Assembly: GCA_955652255.1 (NCBI GenBank)
Contig: CATPAW010000204.1
Span: 1 to 6,830 of the forward strand
Length of the DNA: 6,830 nucleotides
Direction: 5' to 3'
Origin: an uncultured Chthoniobacterales bacterium
GTDB taxonomy: Bacteria; Verrucomicrobiota; Verrucomicrobiia; Chthoniobacterales; UBA10450
The position numbers and the translations under genes are program-made. Under the pieces are notes generated by a model. That model saw nothing but the letters and a program-made list of their open reading frames with translations. It did not search any database and was not told where the DNA came from. Positions 1-6,215 of this stretch are shown piece by piece (position 1 is the first letter of the stretch; each line of letters opens with the position of its first letter).

Positions 1-92
1 CAAAACCTCGAGGAACTGCTCGATCTTTGCGGTACGCGAAGCTCGATTCGTGAATAAGGTGGCGCGCATCGGCGCATGGAGCAGATTAGCGT
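1..92. other. Left edge, unassigned; possible end of an upstream reading frame
   Basis: Plus-strand frame 1 is open from the window edge to a TAA at 55-57 and would give an 18-residue tail (begins QNLEELLDLCG). I do not recognise it and it is too short to call. In many genomes sufD or sufB lies directly before sufS, so a suf gene end here is possible but not shown. An ATG at 76 opens only a 14-codon frame that runs into the start of sufS and is probably meaningless. No promoter stands out. Confidence 0.25.
78..81 (+). promoter_or_regulatory. Possible ribosome binding site of sufS
   Basis: GGAG lies 11 bases before the GTG start at 93. This is a somewhat long spacing, but it is the only purine-rich match nearby, and an in-frame TAG at 87-89 rules out any earlier start. 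Confidence 0.4.
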
Positions 93-1331
93 GTGCACCA
101 GGTCGCAAGTAGTGCCGTAGACTGGAACGCCATTCGCGAAGAGTTCCCGATCCTCCGCGAACAGGCGCACGGCCATCCGCTGATCTACTTCGATAGCGCG
201 GCAACTTCGCAAAAGCCGCGGGCCGTCCTCGATACGCTTCGACATTATTACGAGCACGAAAACGCCAATGTGCATCGTGGTCTCCACGAGCTCAGCTCGC
301 GCGCGACGCTAGCTTACGAAAAATCGCGGCAGCGTGTCGCGAGCTACCTGGGCGCTGCGACTGCCGATGAGATCGTTTTCACGCGCGGGACCACCGAAAG
401 CATAAACCTTGTGGCGCAGGCGTGGGGCGAGAAATTTATTCGCGCGCGTGATGTGATCCTCCTCACCGAAATGGAGCATCACAGTAACCTCGTGCCCTGG
501 CAGTTGTTGGCCGAGCGAACGGGCGCCCACCTGCGTTTCGTACCGGTCCGGGACGATGGCACTCTCGCGCTCGATCAGCTTCCTTCATTGCTCACGCCCG
601 AAGTGAAGCTCTTCGCCTTCACACACATTTCAAATTCCCTCGGAACGATCAATCCTGTTGCCGAGCTTTGTGACAAAGCACGGTCTGTCGGCGCGCTCAC
701 ACTGGTGGATGCGGCACAAAGTGTGGGACATTTGCCAATCAATGTGCGCGAATTGGGCTGCGATTTTCTCGCGTTCTCCGGACACAAAATGTGTGGACCG
801 ACCGGTATCGGAGCGCTCTACGGGCGCGCCGAAGTTCTCGATCCGATCCCGCCCTGGCATGGCGGCGGCGAAATGATCGTCAGCGTCACCCTGGAAAAAA
901 GCGCGTTCAAGAAAGCGCCGCACCGATTTGAGGCGGGCACACCGAACATCGCCGGCGCGATCGGGCTCGCCGCGGCCATCGATTACATCGAGCGGATCGG
1001 ACGCTCAGCGATTTTCGAGTACGATGGACAACTCACCGGCTATGCGATGGAACGGCTCGCTGAATTGCCGGGGATGCGCGTCCTCGGACCGCGTGAAGAG
1101 CGCGGCGCGCTTGTTGGTTTCGTGATGGAGACCGCGCATCCACACGATCTCACGACGTTCGCAGATCAGTACGGATTGGCCATGCGTGGCGGACACCATT
1201 GCAACCAGCCGCTGATGCGGAGGTTCGGCTTGGCCGGGACAACTCGCGCGAGCTTCTACTTTTACAACACGACAGCGGAAATCGACCGCATGATTGAAAT
1301 CCTCCGTGCTGCCGTGCGTTTCTTTTCATGA
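93..1331 (+). CDS. sufS: Cysteine desulfurase SufS (group II, PLP-dependent)
   Basis: Converts L-cysteine to alanine and leaves a persulfide on its active-site cysteine, which is passed to a scaffold for Fe-S cluster assembly in the cytoplasm. The 412-residue length is normal for SufS. Family landmarks are in order: the N-terminal YFDSAATSQKP segment (about 32-42), the NVHRGLHELS loop (about 59-68), EMEHHSN with His129/His130 for PLP stacking, the SGHK motif with Lys232 as the predicted PLP Schiff-base lysine, and RGGHHCNQPL with Cys370 as the predicted persulfide cysteine. The RxGHHC context marks the SufS rather than the IscS group. GTG at 93 is the only start that keeps the usual N-terminus, since an in-frame TAG precedes it and no other start codon follows before DWNAIREEFPIL. 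The stop overlaps the sufU start (ATGA), so the two are very probably translationally coupled. Confidence 0.96.
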   Translation: MHQVASSAVDWNAIREEFPILREQAHGHPLIYFDSAATSQKPRAVLDTLRHYYEHENANVHRGLHELSSRATLAYEKSRQRVASYLGAATADEIVFTRGTTESINLVAQAWGEKFIRARDVILLTEMEHHSNLVPWQLLAERTGAHLRFVPVRDDGTLALDQLPSLLTPEVKLFAFTHISNSLGTINPVAELCDKARSVGALTLVDAAQSVGHLPINVRELGCDFLAFSGHKMCGPTGIGALYGRAEVLDPIPPWHGGGEMIVSVTLEKSAFKKAPHRFEAGTPNIAGAIGLAAAIDYIERIGRSAIFEYDGQLTGYAMERLAELPGMRVLGPREERGALVGFVMETAHPHDLTTFADQYGLAMRGGHHCNQPLMRRFGLAGTTRASFYFYNTTAEIDRMIEILRAAVRFFS

Positions 1332-1819
1332 GTCCAGAATTCGAAGAACTTTACCAGGAGGTCATTCTCGACCATTCGCGCCGTCCGCGGAATTTTGGAG
1401 ATCTCGCTGACGCCGCGGTGCTGGTGCATGGCGACAATCCGGCGTGCGGCGACGAGATTCATCTTGGCGTCCGATTTGGCGAAGGCGGAAACTTGCAAGA
1501 TATCAAGTTCACCGGCCGCGGCTGCGCGATCAGTCAGGCATCCGCCTCATTGATGACAACGAAGTTGAAAGGCAAAAGTTCTGCTGAAGCGATGGAAATG
1601 TTTCGCGTATTTCATGATCTGGTCACCGGCGAAACGGACGATGCACCCAGGATGTTGGGTGATCTTCGACTGATGCAAGGCGTGCGGAAATTTCCACAGC
1701 GGGTCAAATGCGCGATGCTGGCCTGGCGGGCGATCGAGCAGGCATTGCAGCAGAGCGCCGGTGAATCGACCATTTCGACCGAAACCGATTTTGTCGCGCC
1801 GACGAAACGCGATTTTTAA
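1328..1819 (+). CDS. sufU: SufU Fe-S scaffold / sulfurtransferase protein
   Basis: NifU N-terminal/IscU-fold protein of 163 residues that accepts persulfide sulfur from SufS. The zinc/cluster ligands known from Bacillus subtilis SufU (Cys41, Asp43, Cys66, Cys128) are all matched here: Cys40 and Asp42 in NPACGDE, Cys66 in GRGCAIS and Cys128 in RVKCAML. The spacing of 61 residues between the last two cysteines includes the extra segment (about 100-122, with ending MQGVRKFPQRVKC) that separates SufU from IscU. IscU's HSCB-recognition LPPVK motif is not seen, which also fits SufU. ATG at 1328 overlaps the sufS TGA. No Shine-Dalgarno sequence is visible, in keeping with coupled translation. The tail after residue 140 is variable in the family. 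Confidence 0.94.
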   Translation: MSPEFEELYQEVILDHSRRPRNFGDLADAAVLVHGDNPACGDEIHLGVRFGEGGNLQDIKFTGRGCAISQASASLMTTKLKGKSSAEAMEMFRVFHDLVTGETDDAPRMLGDLRLMQGVRKFPQRVKCAMLAWRAIEQALQQSAGESTISTETDFVAPTKRDF

Positions 1820-1852
1820 TTGAAATAAAGAATCGTTTGCTAACTTCGTCCG

Positions 1853-2212
1853 ATGCCCACAAACGTCCTCGGAACTGAACTCAAATGCTGTTGTCGCGAT
1901 CCGATGACCGGATTTTATCGCGACGGTTACTGCCGCACCGGGCCGGAAGATGTCGGTCAGCATACGGTGTGCGTGCAAGCCACGCGCGAGTTTCTGGATT
2001 TTTCCGTGCTCGATGGAAACGACTTGGTCACGCCACATCCAGAATGGGGTTTTCCCGGGTTGGAACCTGGCGACAAGTGGTGCGTTTGCGTCACGCGTTG
2101 GAAAGACGCACTGGAACACGGCGTCGCGGCGCTAATCGATCTTGAGGCGACGCACTCCTCCGCGCTCGAGTTCGTCACATTGGAAGAGCTAAAGGCGCAC
2201 GCGCTCAAGTAA
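1853..2212 (+). CDS. DUF2237 family protein, cysteine-rich, function unknown
   Basis: A 119-residue soluble protein that I recognise as DUF2237. It opens NVLGTEL, then has DPMTGFYRDGYC (16-27), TGPEDVGQHTVC (29-40), GNDLVTPHPEWGFPGLEPGD (55-74), the WCVC pair (76-79) and a C-terminal LEATHSSALEFVTLEEL segment, which is essentially the whole family pattern at full length. There are seven cysteines (12, 13, 14, 27, 40, 77, 79). The later four, and one of the first cluster, sit where I remember family cysteines, so metal or cluster binding is conceivable but unproven. There is no signal peptide or membrane segment. It starts 33 bases after sufU with no terminator between, so it may be cotranscribed with sufSU. 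No clear ribosome binding site precedes the ATG. No biochemical function is established for the family to my knowledge. Confidence 0.9.
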   Translation: MPTNVLGTELKCCCRDPMTGFYRDGYCRTGPEDVGQHTVCVQATREFLDFSVLDGNDLVTPHPEWGFPGLEPGDKWCVCVTRWKDALEHGVAALIDLEATHSSALEFVTLEELKAHALK

Positions 2213-2235
2213 AGAAGACTCAATCTTTATCTTTG

Positions 2236-2745
2236 TTACTTTCGTCGGAAATCGAAGCGTGTAGTTTCTTCCTTGCCGCTCTGCAAATATGTCCATTCTT
2301 CGATGTGATGGTTGGCGCCGTCGAAGATGAAGGCACCCTGCTGCATGTGGCCGGCGTCGGGTTGGATGTTGGTTCCGTCTTTGAATTTGAAGACGAGGCG
2401 ATTTGGATCGCCGCCGGTCATTAAAACCATGCGCGGCTGGTTGTGCGCGGCGCAGTAATGCGTGGCCATCAGTTTGTTCCCGTCCATATGAAACATGGTG
2501 ATCATTTCGTGCGGTGTATCTTCGTCGAGCCAACTCGCCAGCGCAGAGCCATCCGAAACCAGTTTGAAGCGTGCGTGGGTATCGAGCGGTTTGCCATTTT
2601 CGTTTACTGTTCCCTGCCATGAACCGACGAGTGTTATCATTTTGTCGTAAGCGGGTTTTTTTGCGATTTTGGACGTTTGTTCGGCCGCGAGTAACGCGGC
2701 GGAAGCAAGCATAAGCGCGACAAAAAGAGTGATTCTGATTCGCAT
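2236..2745 (-). CDS. Secreted protein of unknown function, probably lipocalin-like beta barrel
   Basis: The start at 2745 gives 169 residues and follows a perfect AGGAGG at the right distance. The frame is open for another 42 codons upstream, but that extension would bury the signal sequence. The N-terminus is a classic Sec signal peptide: basic MRIR, hydrophobic 5-19, likely cleavage after Ala20 or Ala21 (LLAAEQ), with no lipobox cysteine. The mature part has LVGSWQG (39-45), DGSALASWL (65-73), TPHEMITMFHMDG (77-89), THYCAAHNQPRM (95-106), a GHMQQGAFIFDG stretch and a C-terminal HIEEWTYLQSGKE. The GxWxG opening and alternating strands suggest a small lipocalin/nitrobindin-like barrel. The THYC and NQPRM blocks recur in uncharacterised secreted proteins I recall from soil bacteria. 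Site of action is periplasmic or extracellular by inference; ligand unknown. It is convergent with the DUF2237 gene and divergent from the permease. Confidence 0.85.
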   Translation of the reverse strand: MRIRITLFVALMLASAALLAAEQTSKIAKKPAYDKMITLVGSWQGTVNENGKPLDTHARFKLVSDGSALASWLDEDTPHEMITMFHMDGNKLMATHYCAAHNQPRMVLMTGGDPNRLVFKFKDGTNIQPDAGHMQQGAFIFDGANHHIEEWTYLQSGKEETTRFDFRRK

Positions 2746-2750
2746 AACGA

Positions 2751-2756
2751 CCTCCT
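2751..2756 (-). promoter_or_regulatory. Strong ribosome binding site fixing the secreted protein start
   Basis: On the minus strand AGGAGG stands 5 bases before ATG at 2745. It is the best Shine-Dalgarno match in the window and decides the start in favour of the signal-peptide form. Confidence 0.88.
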
Positions 2757-2903
2757 GAAATTTCTTGTCGATCTTGCACTCGCGCACGTCAGTCGTCGAG
2801 CGTTTCCTGTAGTGGCGCTCTGCGAGCGTCGCATTAACTTCAACCCAGCGCGACAATTTCAATTCTGGCAAATCGGGAGATTCCCATCCACGGTATCCGC
2901 GAA

Positions 2904-4196
2904 TTGAAACTGCCGTTTAGTTTTTTTCTGGCACTGCGGTATTTGAAACCGAAGCGCACTTTTCTCTCCATCATCACCTTGATCTCGGTGCTCGGTGTGA
3001 CACTCGGTGTGACGGTGCTGATTCTCGTCATCTCAGTCATGACCGGGTTCGATCGTGAACTTCGCCAAAAGGTGATCGATTTCGACGCGCACATTCTCGT
3101 CACGACCGAGGATATCCTGCACGATTGGCGAGCGCTCAAAACAAAGATCGACAATGTGCCTGGCGTGGTCGCGACCGCGCCCTACGTGCAAGGGCCGGTC
3201 ATCGTCGAGTTCGAAAAGCGCCGGCTCGCCCCGATGATTCGCGGCGTCGATATTGCGGAAGAGGAAAAGGTGGTCCCGCTGCGAAAATTCATCAAAGAGG
3301 GCAAGCTCGATCTCGACGGCGAATCGACCGTGCTCGGCATCGAACTCGCCCGCCAATTGCGCGTCCATGTCGGCGACAAACTCACCGTCTATTCACCGGG
3401 AAATCTTGGACAGATTCTCGATGGAATTAAGAAGCTCGAAACTGCGAAGGGCACGGATGAAAAGAAAGCGATCGACGAACTGCGCGATGTCATTTTGCCC
3501 AAAGACCTCACCGTCACCGGCATTTATGAAACGGGGCATTACCTGCACGACTCCGAGTTTCTCCTCGTGCCGATTTACATTGGCCAGGAGCTTTACGGGC
3601 TCGGTGACGCCCTTCACGGCATCACGGTAAAGACCGACAATCCCTACGGCGCCGAGCGCGTAAAAACCGAGATCCAGAATTTTCTGACACCGCCGCAATT
3701 CGCCGAGACTTGGATCGACATGAACCGTCAATATTTCGAAGCCGTCCGCCTCGAACGCACGGTGATGTTCTTCCTCCTTTTTTTCATTGTTGTCGTCGCC
3801 GCATTTGGAATCATGAGCACACTCATCACCGTGACCGTGCAAAAACGGCGCGAGATCGGGATCGTGAAAGCGCTCGGCGCAAACATCTCACAAATCATTT
3901 GGGTATTTCTCGGTCAGGGCACTGTGGTCGGGTTGTTTGGCACGCTTACTGGCCTCGGGCTTGGTATGACGTTGATTCGCTACCGCAATGAATTCAGTCA
4001 CTGGCTAGCATCGACGTTGCACATCGAAATTTTCCCCCGCGAAGTCTATCAATTTTCGGAAATTCCCGCACAAATCATCCCGCAAGACGTCTGGATCATT
4101 TGCATTAGCGCCTTTCTCATTTGCTCTTTGGCCGCACTAATTCCGGCCTATTTCGCCGCGCGCCTTGATCCAGTCAAAGCGCTCAGATACGAGTGA
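2904..4196 (+). CDS. LolC/LolE-family lipoprotein-releasing ABC transporter permease
   Basis: An inner-membrane permease of 430 residues, close to the usual 400-415. LolCDE-type systems use ATP to extract lipoproteins from the inner membrane for LolA. The N-terminus, KLPFSFFLALRYLKPKR, leads into TM1 (about 20-46). A large periplasmic MacB-like domain follows (about 50-284). TM2 (about 287-311) precedes the cytoplasmic coupling segment KRREIGIVKALGA (314-326), then come TM3 (about 330-352), TM4 (about 396-418) and the ending ARLDPVKALRYE, typical of the FtsX/LolC class. The start is TTG at 2904: the frame runs back to 2838 with no ATG or GTG, and TTG gives exactly the family N-terminus. No good ribosome binding site is seen. 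No LolD ATPase lies beside it; the next gene is convergent. One subunit alone cannot be assigned to LolC or LolE. Confidence 0.92.
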   Translation: MKLPFSFFLALRYLKPKRTFLSIITLISVLGVTLGVTVLILVISVMTGFDRELRQKVIDFDAHILVTTEDILHDWRALKTKIDNVPGVVATAPYVQGPVIVEFEKRRLAPMIRGVDIAEEEKVVPLRKFIKEGKLDLDGESTVLGIELARQLRVHVGDKLTVYSPGNLGQILDGIKKLETAKGTDEKKAIDELRDVILPKDLTVTGIYETGHYLHDSEFLLVPIYIGQELYGLGDALHGITVKTDNPYGAERVKTEIQNFLTPPQFAETWIDMNRQYFEAVRLERTVMFFLLFFIVVVAAFGIMSTLITVTVQKRREIGIVKALGANISQIIWVFLGQGTVVGLFGTLTGLGLGMTLIRYRNEFSHWLASTLHIEIFPREVYQFSEIPAQIIPQDVWIICISAFLICSLAALIPAYFAARLDPVKALRYE

Positions 4197-4200
4197 GTTT

Positions 4201-4243
4201 GGAAGCGCAGGCTTCCCGCCTGCTCTTCCCGGCATCCTACCGG
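4201..4243. repeat. Two adjacent related palindromes behind the permease gene
   Basis: The first palindrome has outer arms GGAAG (4201-4205) and CTTCC (4225-4229), one mismatch, inner arms GCAGGC (4207-4212) and GCCTGC (4218-4223), and loop TTCCC. The second has CCGG arms (4229-4232 and 4240-4243) around CATCCTA. Both centres fit the pattern GGCxTCCxxCC, so they look like two units of one short intergenic repeat. They begin 5 bases after the permease stop. The first stem could help end transcription from either side, but no T-run follows it. Confidence 0.6.
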
Positions 4244-4287
4244 AAACCCACCAACAAAATAAATCGTCGCGAATAATGACGTGCTTG

Positions 4288-4770
4288 TCAGGAGCGTGCC
4301 GGCAAATGGCGCTGCAGTCCGCTGAGGAAAACGTCCAGTGCGCGAAAGGCATAAGCGTATCCATTTGCCCACTCGCTTTCACGCGGTCCGGCGACGTTGA
4401 GAATGTCGATCTTATGATTACGGACAAGATCGACCGTCAACTTTGCGGCACATTCGGAGGAAATTTTTGCTGCATCAATCAGCACGTGCTGGCGCTGCAG
4501 TTTGTTACAGCATTCGACCGTATATTCCGTTCCGCCGCGCAACTTGTCGAAGTAAATGATCACCGTGCCGCCCGAGTCCTGCACATTTTGTAATGTGCGT
4601 TCGGCGTAGCCTCCTTCTTTCAACTCTTTCACGAGATAATGATCCGGGATTCGCCCAAGCTCATCGAGTCGCCCCGCCGGACACCAACCGCCGCATTCGA
4701 TCCCGTGATTCAATGCGACATCAAGCGCCGCGCGGTCCACGCCTGTTTGCCCACCGGAAATAATTTTCAT
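4288..4770 (-). CDS. SLOG-fold protein, putative molybdenum carrier family
   Basis: A 160-residue cytoplasmic protein that I place in the putative molybdenum-carrier (cpSLOG) family of the Rossmann-like SLOG superfamily, whose members bind nucleotides or nucleotide-derived ligands. The diagnostic N-terminus MKIISGGQTGVDRAALD (1-17) supplies the glycine-rich loop after strand 1. GGWCPAGR (27-34), IPDHY (41-45), RTLQNVQDSGGTVIIYF (58-74), GGTEYT (79-84) and NVAGPRESE (125-133) follow in the family order. Length is normal. The molybdenum label in databases comes from structural similarity; the true ligand here is unknown. ATG at 4770 gives the standard N-terminus with no ribosome binding site in view. 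It is the last gene of the minus-strand series, 88 bases behind yhhQ and separated from it by a hairpin, so it may have its own transcript. Confidence 0.85.
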   Translation of the reverse strand: MKIISGGQTGVDRAALDVALNHGIECGGWCPAGRLDELGRIPDHYLVKELKEGGYAERTLQNVQDSGGTVIIYFDKLRGGTEYTVECCNKLQRQHVLIDAAKISSECAAKLTVDLVRNHKIDILNVAGPRESEWANGYAYAFRALDVFLSGLQRHLPARS

Positions 4771-4784
4771 GTGTATCCACTGTA

Positions 4785-4804
4785 GCCGCTGCTCTCAGAG
4801 CGGC
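4785..4804. repeat. Hairpin in the yhhQ-SLOG gene gap
   Basis: GCCGCT and AGCGGC are perfect 6-base arms. Inside, GCTC (4791-4794) and GAGC (4798-4801) can instead pair around a three-base loop. The element lies 14 bases before the SLOG gene start and 55 bases past the yhhQ stop. No T-run follows on the minus strand, so it is not a clear terminator. It could be an attenuator, a processing site or an intergenic repeat. Confidence 0.4.
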
Positions 4805-4858
4805 ACAATAAGCGCTCGGTTTTAATGCGTAAGCGTCGGGCTTCCCTGAGCGAAGCGA

Positions 4859-5641
4859 CTACATATTTTCCATCGCCCGTTGCTCCGACCGATTACGCGC
4901 GAACGGATTGAAATTCGTCCCCCGATCGTAAACATCGATGCCTTCGGAGCGCTTCAGATTATTCACGATCCAATAAGTAATCGGCGTCGCCGCTGCCTCA
5001 TACAGCACTTTGAACCAGTAGCCCCAGAAAATGAGACTGCCGATGGTTGACCACGATTCGCGACCGCCGAATGCGATTAGTATCACCGTCGTCGTATCGA
5101 CAAACTGCCCGGTAATTGTCGATCCAACGGTGCGCGTCCAAAGCCACTTGCCGTTCGTCCAAAGTTTCATCTTCGCGAGCGTGTAGGAATTGGTGAATTC
5201 GCCAAGCCAGAATGCGACCAGACTCGCGACGACGAATCGCGGCACGACGTAAAAGACCGACTCGAACGCTTTTTGATTCGTCCATTCCGGCGCGGCCGGA
5301 AACCAAACCACGAACAAGCCCATTAAGGTCAGCAAAATATTCGCGGAAAACGCGACCCAGATGGCGCGACGCGACGCGCCGTAGCCGTACACTTCCGTAA
5401 AAATGTCGCCGAAAATGTACGTAATCGGGAAGAGCAATTGCGCGCCGCTTACTCGCGGAACGTGACCGAAAAAATGAATGAATGGAATGACGCAGATTTT
5501 CTGGCCGACCAAATTCGAGATCAGCAGGATCACGACAAAAATGTGAACAAGCAGATCGTAAAAACGAAAACTGCTCAGCCGCGTGTCCCGCGCGCTGAGT
5601 CGACGAATCATTGTCGATCTTTCAATCGCCGCCTCTGTCAT
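4859..5641 (-). CDS. yhhQ: Queuosine precursor transporter, YhhQ / VUT family
   Basis: An integral inner-membrane protein that imports a 7-deazaguanine precursor (preQ0/preQ1) for queuosine in tRNA, by family knowledge. About six membrane segments are visible: near 28-50, 69-87, 93-115, 128-150, 170-193 and 200-228. Family signatures are present: ISNLVGQKI (41-49), PITYIFGDIFTEVYGYG (72-88), GEFTNSY (147-153) and STITGQFVDT (174-183). The C-terminal tail (about 229-260) is hydrophilic. Length fits, 260 residues from the outermost ATG. That ATG lies inside a dispersed repeat copy. The in-frame ATG at 5611 (residue 11) has a weak GAAAGA 6 bases upstream and still leaves 17 residues before TM1, so it may be the true start. 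Other queuosine genes are not in the window, so substrate assignment rests on family alone. Confidence 0.9.
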   Translation of the reverse strand: MTEAAIERSTMIRRLSARDTRLSSFRFYDLLVHIFVVILLISNLVGQKICVIPFIHFFGHVPRVSGAQLLFPITYIFGDIFTEVYGYGASRRAIWVAFSANILLTLMGLFVVWFPAAPEWTNQKAFESVFYVVPRFVVASLVAFWLGEFTNSYTLAKMKLWTNGKWLWTRTVGSTITGQFVDTTTVILIAFGGRESWSTIGSLIFWGYWFKVLYEAAATPITYWIVNNLKRSEGIDVYDRGTNFNPFARNRSEQRAMENM

Positions 5642-5680
5642 GTCGAGCGAGGTCGAGACATCTCGAACTGTTATCTTTGA
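5636..5680 (+). repeat. Dispersed palindromic repeat, copy A (solo arm)
   Basis: This 45-base stretch starts TGTCATGTCGAG and matches the copy at 6131-6175 at 34 of 45 positions, including the tail after the arm. Its first 29 bases match the reverse complement of 6183-6211 at 27 of 29. It contains the short stem ATGTC/GACAT. It fills most of the gap between the first cupin and yhhQ and covers the outermost yhhQ start codon. Confidence 0.8.
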
Positions 5681-5696
5681 TTCCCTCGCAGGTCGT

Positions 5697-6083
5697 CTAA
5701 TCGCCGGTCGGAATAATGTCCGCGCGTTCCACCACTAGGATCACCGTCCGCTCGGGCGCGCGCGTGCGATGGCGCACACCCTTCGGCACGACGAATCCCT
5801 GACGCGGCGCAAGATCGACAACGCGATCTTCGAGATCAATCAGGAACCGTCCACCCACGACGTAAAAGAATTCGTCGATGTCTTTGTGTTCGTGCCAGTG
5901 ATATTCACCCTGAATCACTGCCAGCCGCACAACTGAATCGTTCACCTGGCAAAGCGTTTGGTTGTACCATTTGTCGGTGCAGGCATCGGCCAGCTTCTGC
6001 ACATCGACAACCTCCAGCGGCTTGTGGAGGATGTTCAGGTAAGTTTTGTACGGAAAATCCTGCGCAACTTTCTTTGAGTCCAT
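5697..6083 (-). CDS. Single-domain cupin, metal-binding type
   Basis: A 128-residue cytoplasmic beta-barrel of the cupin superfamily. The first cupin motif is seen in GEYHWHEHKDIDEFFYVVGG (59-78), with predicted metal ligands His64, His66 and Glu71. The second is in GFVVPKGVRH (96-105), with His105. The N-terminal half (FPYKTYLNIL, KWYNQTLCQVNDSVVRLAVI) and the C-terminal VILVVERADIIPTGD match a widespread small cupin family without a settled reaction. ATG at 6083 gives MDSKKVAQDFPY, like other family members. The frame is open to an ATG at 6128, but those 15 extra residues are low-complexity, run up to a dispersed repeat and lack a ribosome binding site. The full metal triad plus histidine suggests an active or metal-sensing barrel; the substrate cannot be read from sequence. 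Confidence 0.88.
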   Translation of the reverse strand: MDSKKVAQDFPYKTYLNILHKPLEVVDVQKLADACTDKWYNQTLCQVNDSVVRLAVIQGEYHWHEHKDIDEFFYVVGGRFLIDLEDRVVDLAPRQGFVVPKGVRHRTRAPERTVILVVERADIIPTGD

Positions 6084-6130
6084 GCTTAAGACTCTTGCGC
6101 ACCCAGATGAAGATGTCGATCCGCCCATTT

Positions 6131-6211
6131 TGTCATTCCAAGCGAAGTCGAGGAATCTCTTACTGTCATCTTAAAATAATGAGAGATGTCTCGACTCCGC
6201 TCGACATGACA
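6131..6211. repeat. Dispersed palindromic repeat, copies B and C as an inverted pair
   Basis: Copy B (6131-6160, plus) and copy C (6182-6211, minus) are imperfect inverted arms separated by an AT-rich loop of about 20 bases. B has the inner stem ATTCC/GGAAT where C and A have ATGTC/GACAT: changes on one side are matched on the other. The pair fills most of the gap between the two cupin genes and ends 4 bases before the stop of the upstream cupin. The peptide read through it (FCHSKRSRGIS) is the sort of spurious translation these repeats yield in many genomes. Confidence 0.85.
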
Positions 6212-6215
6212 GAAG

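Noticed and set aside
1..120. Frameshift joining the frame at the left edge to sufS
   Set aside because: The SufS N-terminus is complete from GTG 93 and the upstream frame shows no SufS-like sequence.
1547..2119. 190-codon open frame on the minus strand across sufU and the DUF2237 gene
   Set aside because: It is antisense to two clearly recognised genes, and its peptide shows no family pattern. Long antisense frames are common at this GC content.
2210..2229. TAAAGA/TCTTTA inverted repeat between two convergent genes, considered as a terminator
   Set aside because: The stem is only six base pairs, nearly all A-T, with an eight-base loop, too weak for a stable terminator.
2189..2779. 196-codon minus-strand frame overlapping the secreted protein gene
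   Set aside because: It is a shifted reading of the signal-peptide gene, rich in arginine and without recognisable motifs; the other frame has the ribosome binding site and family blocks.
2746..2871. 42-residue N-terminal extension of the secreted protein
   Set aside because: The perfect AGGAGG and the signal peptide both place the start at 2745.
2746..2903. Promoters for the divergent permease and secreted protein genes
   Set aside because: A few TTGAAA- and TTAACT-like hexamers are present but none pairs with a credible -10 element at proper spacing, and consensus rules for this phylum are uncertain.
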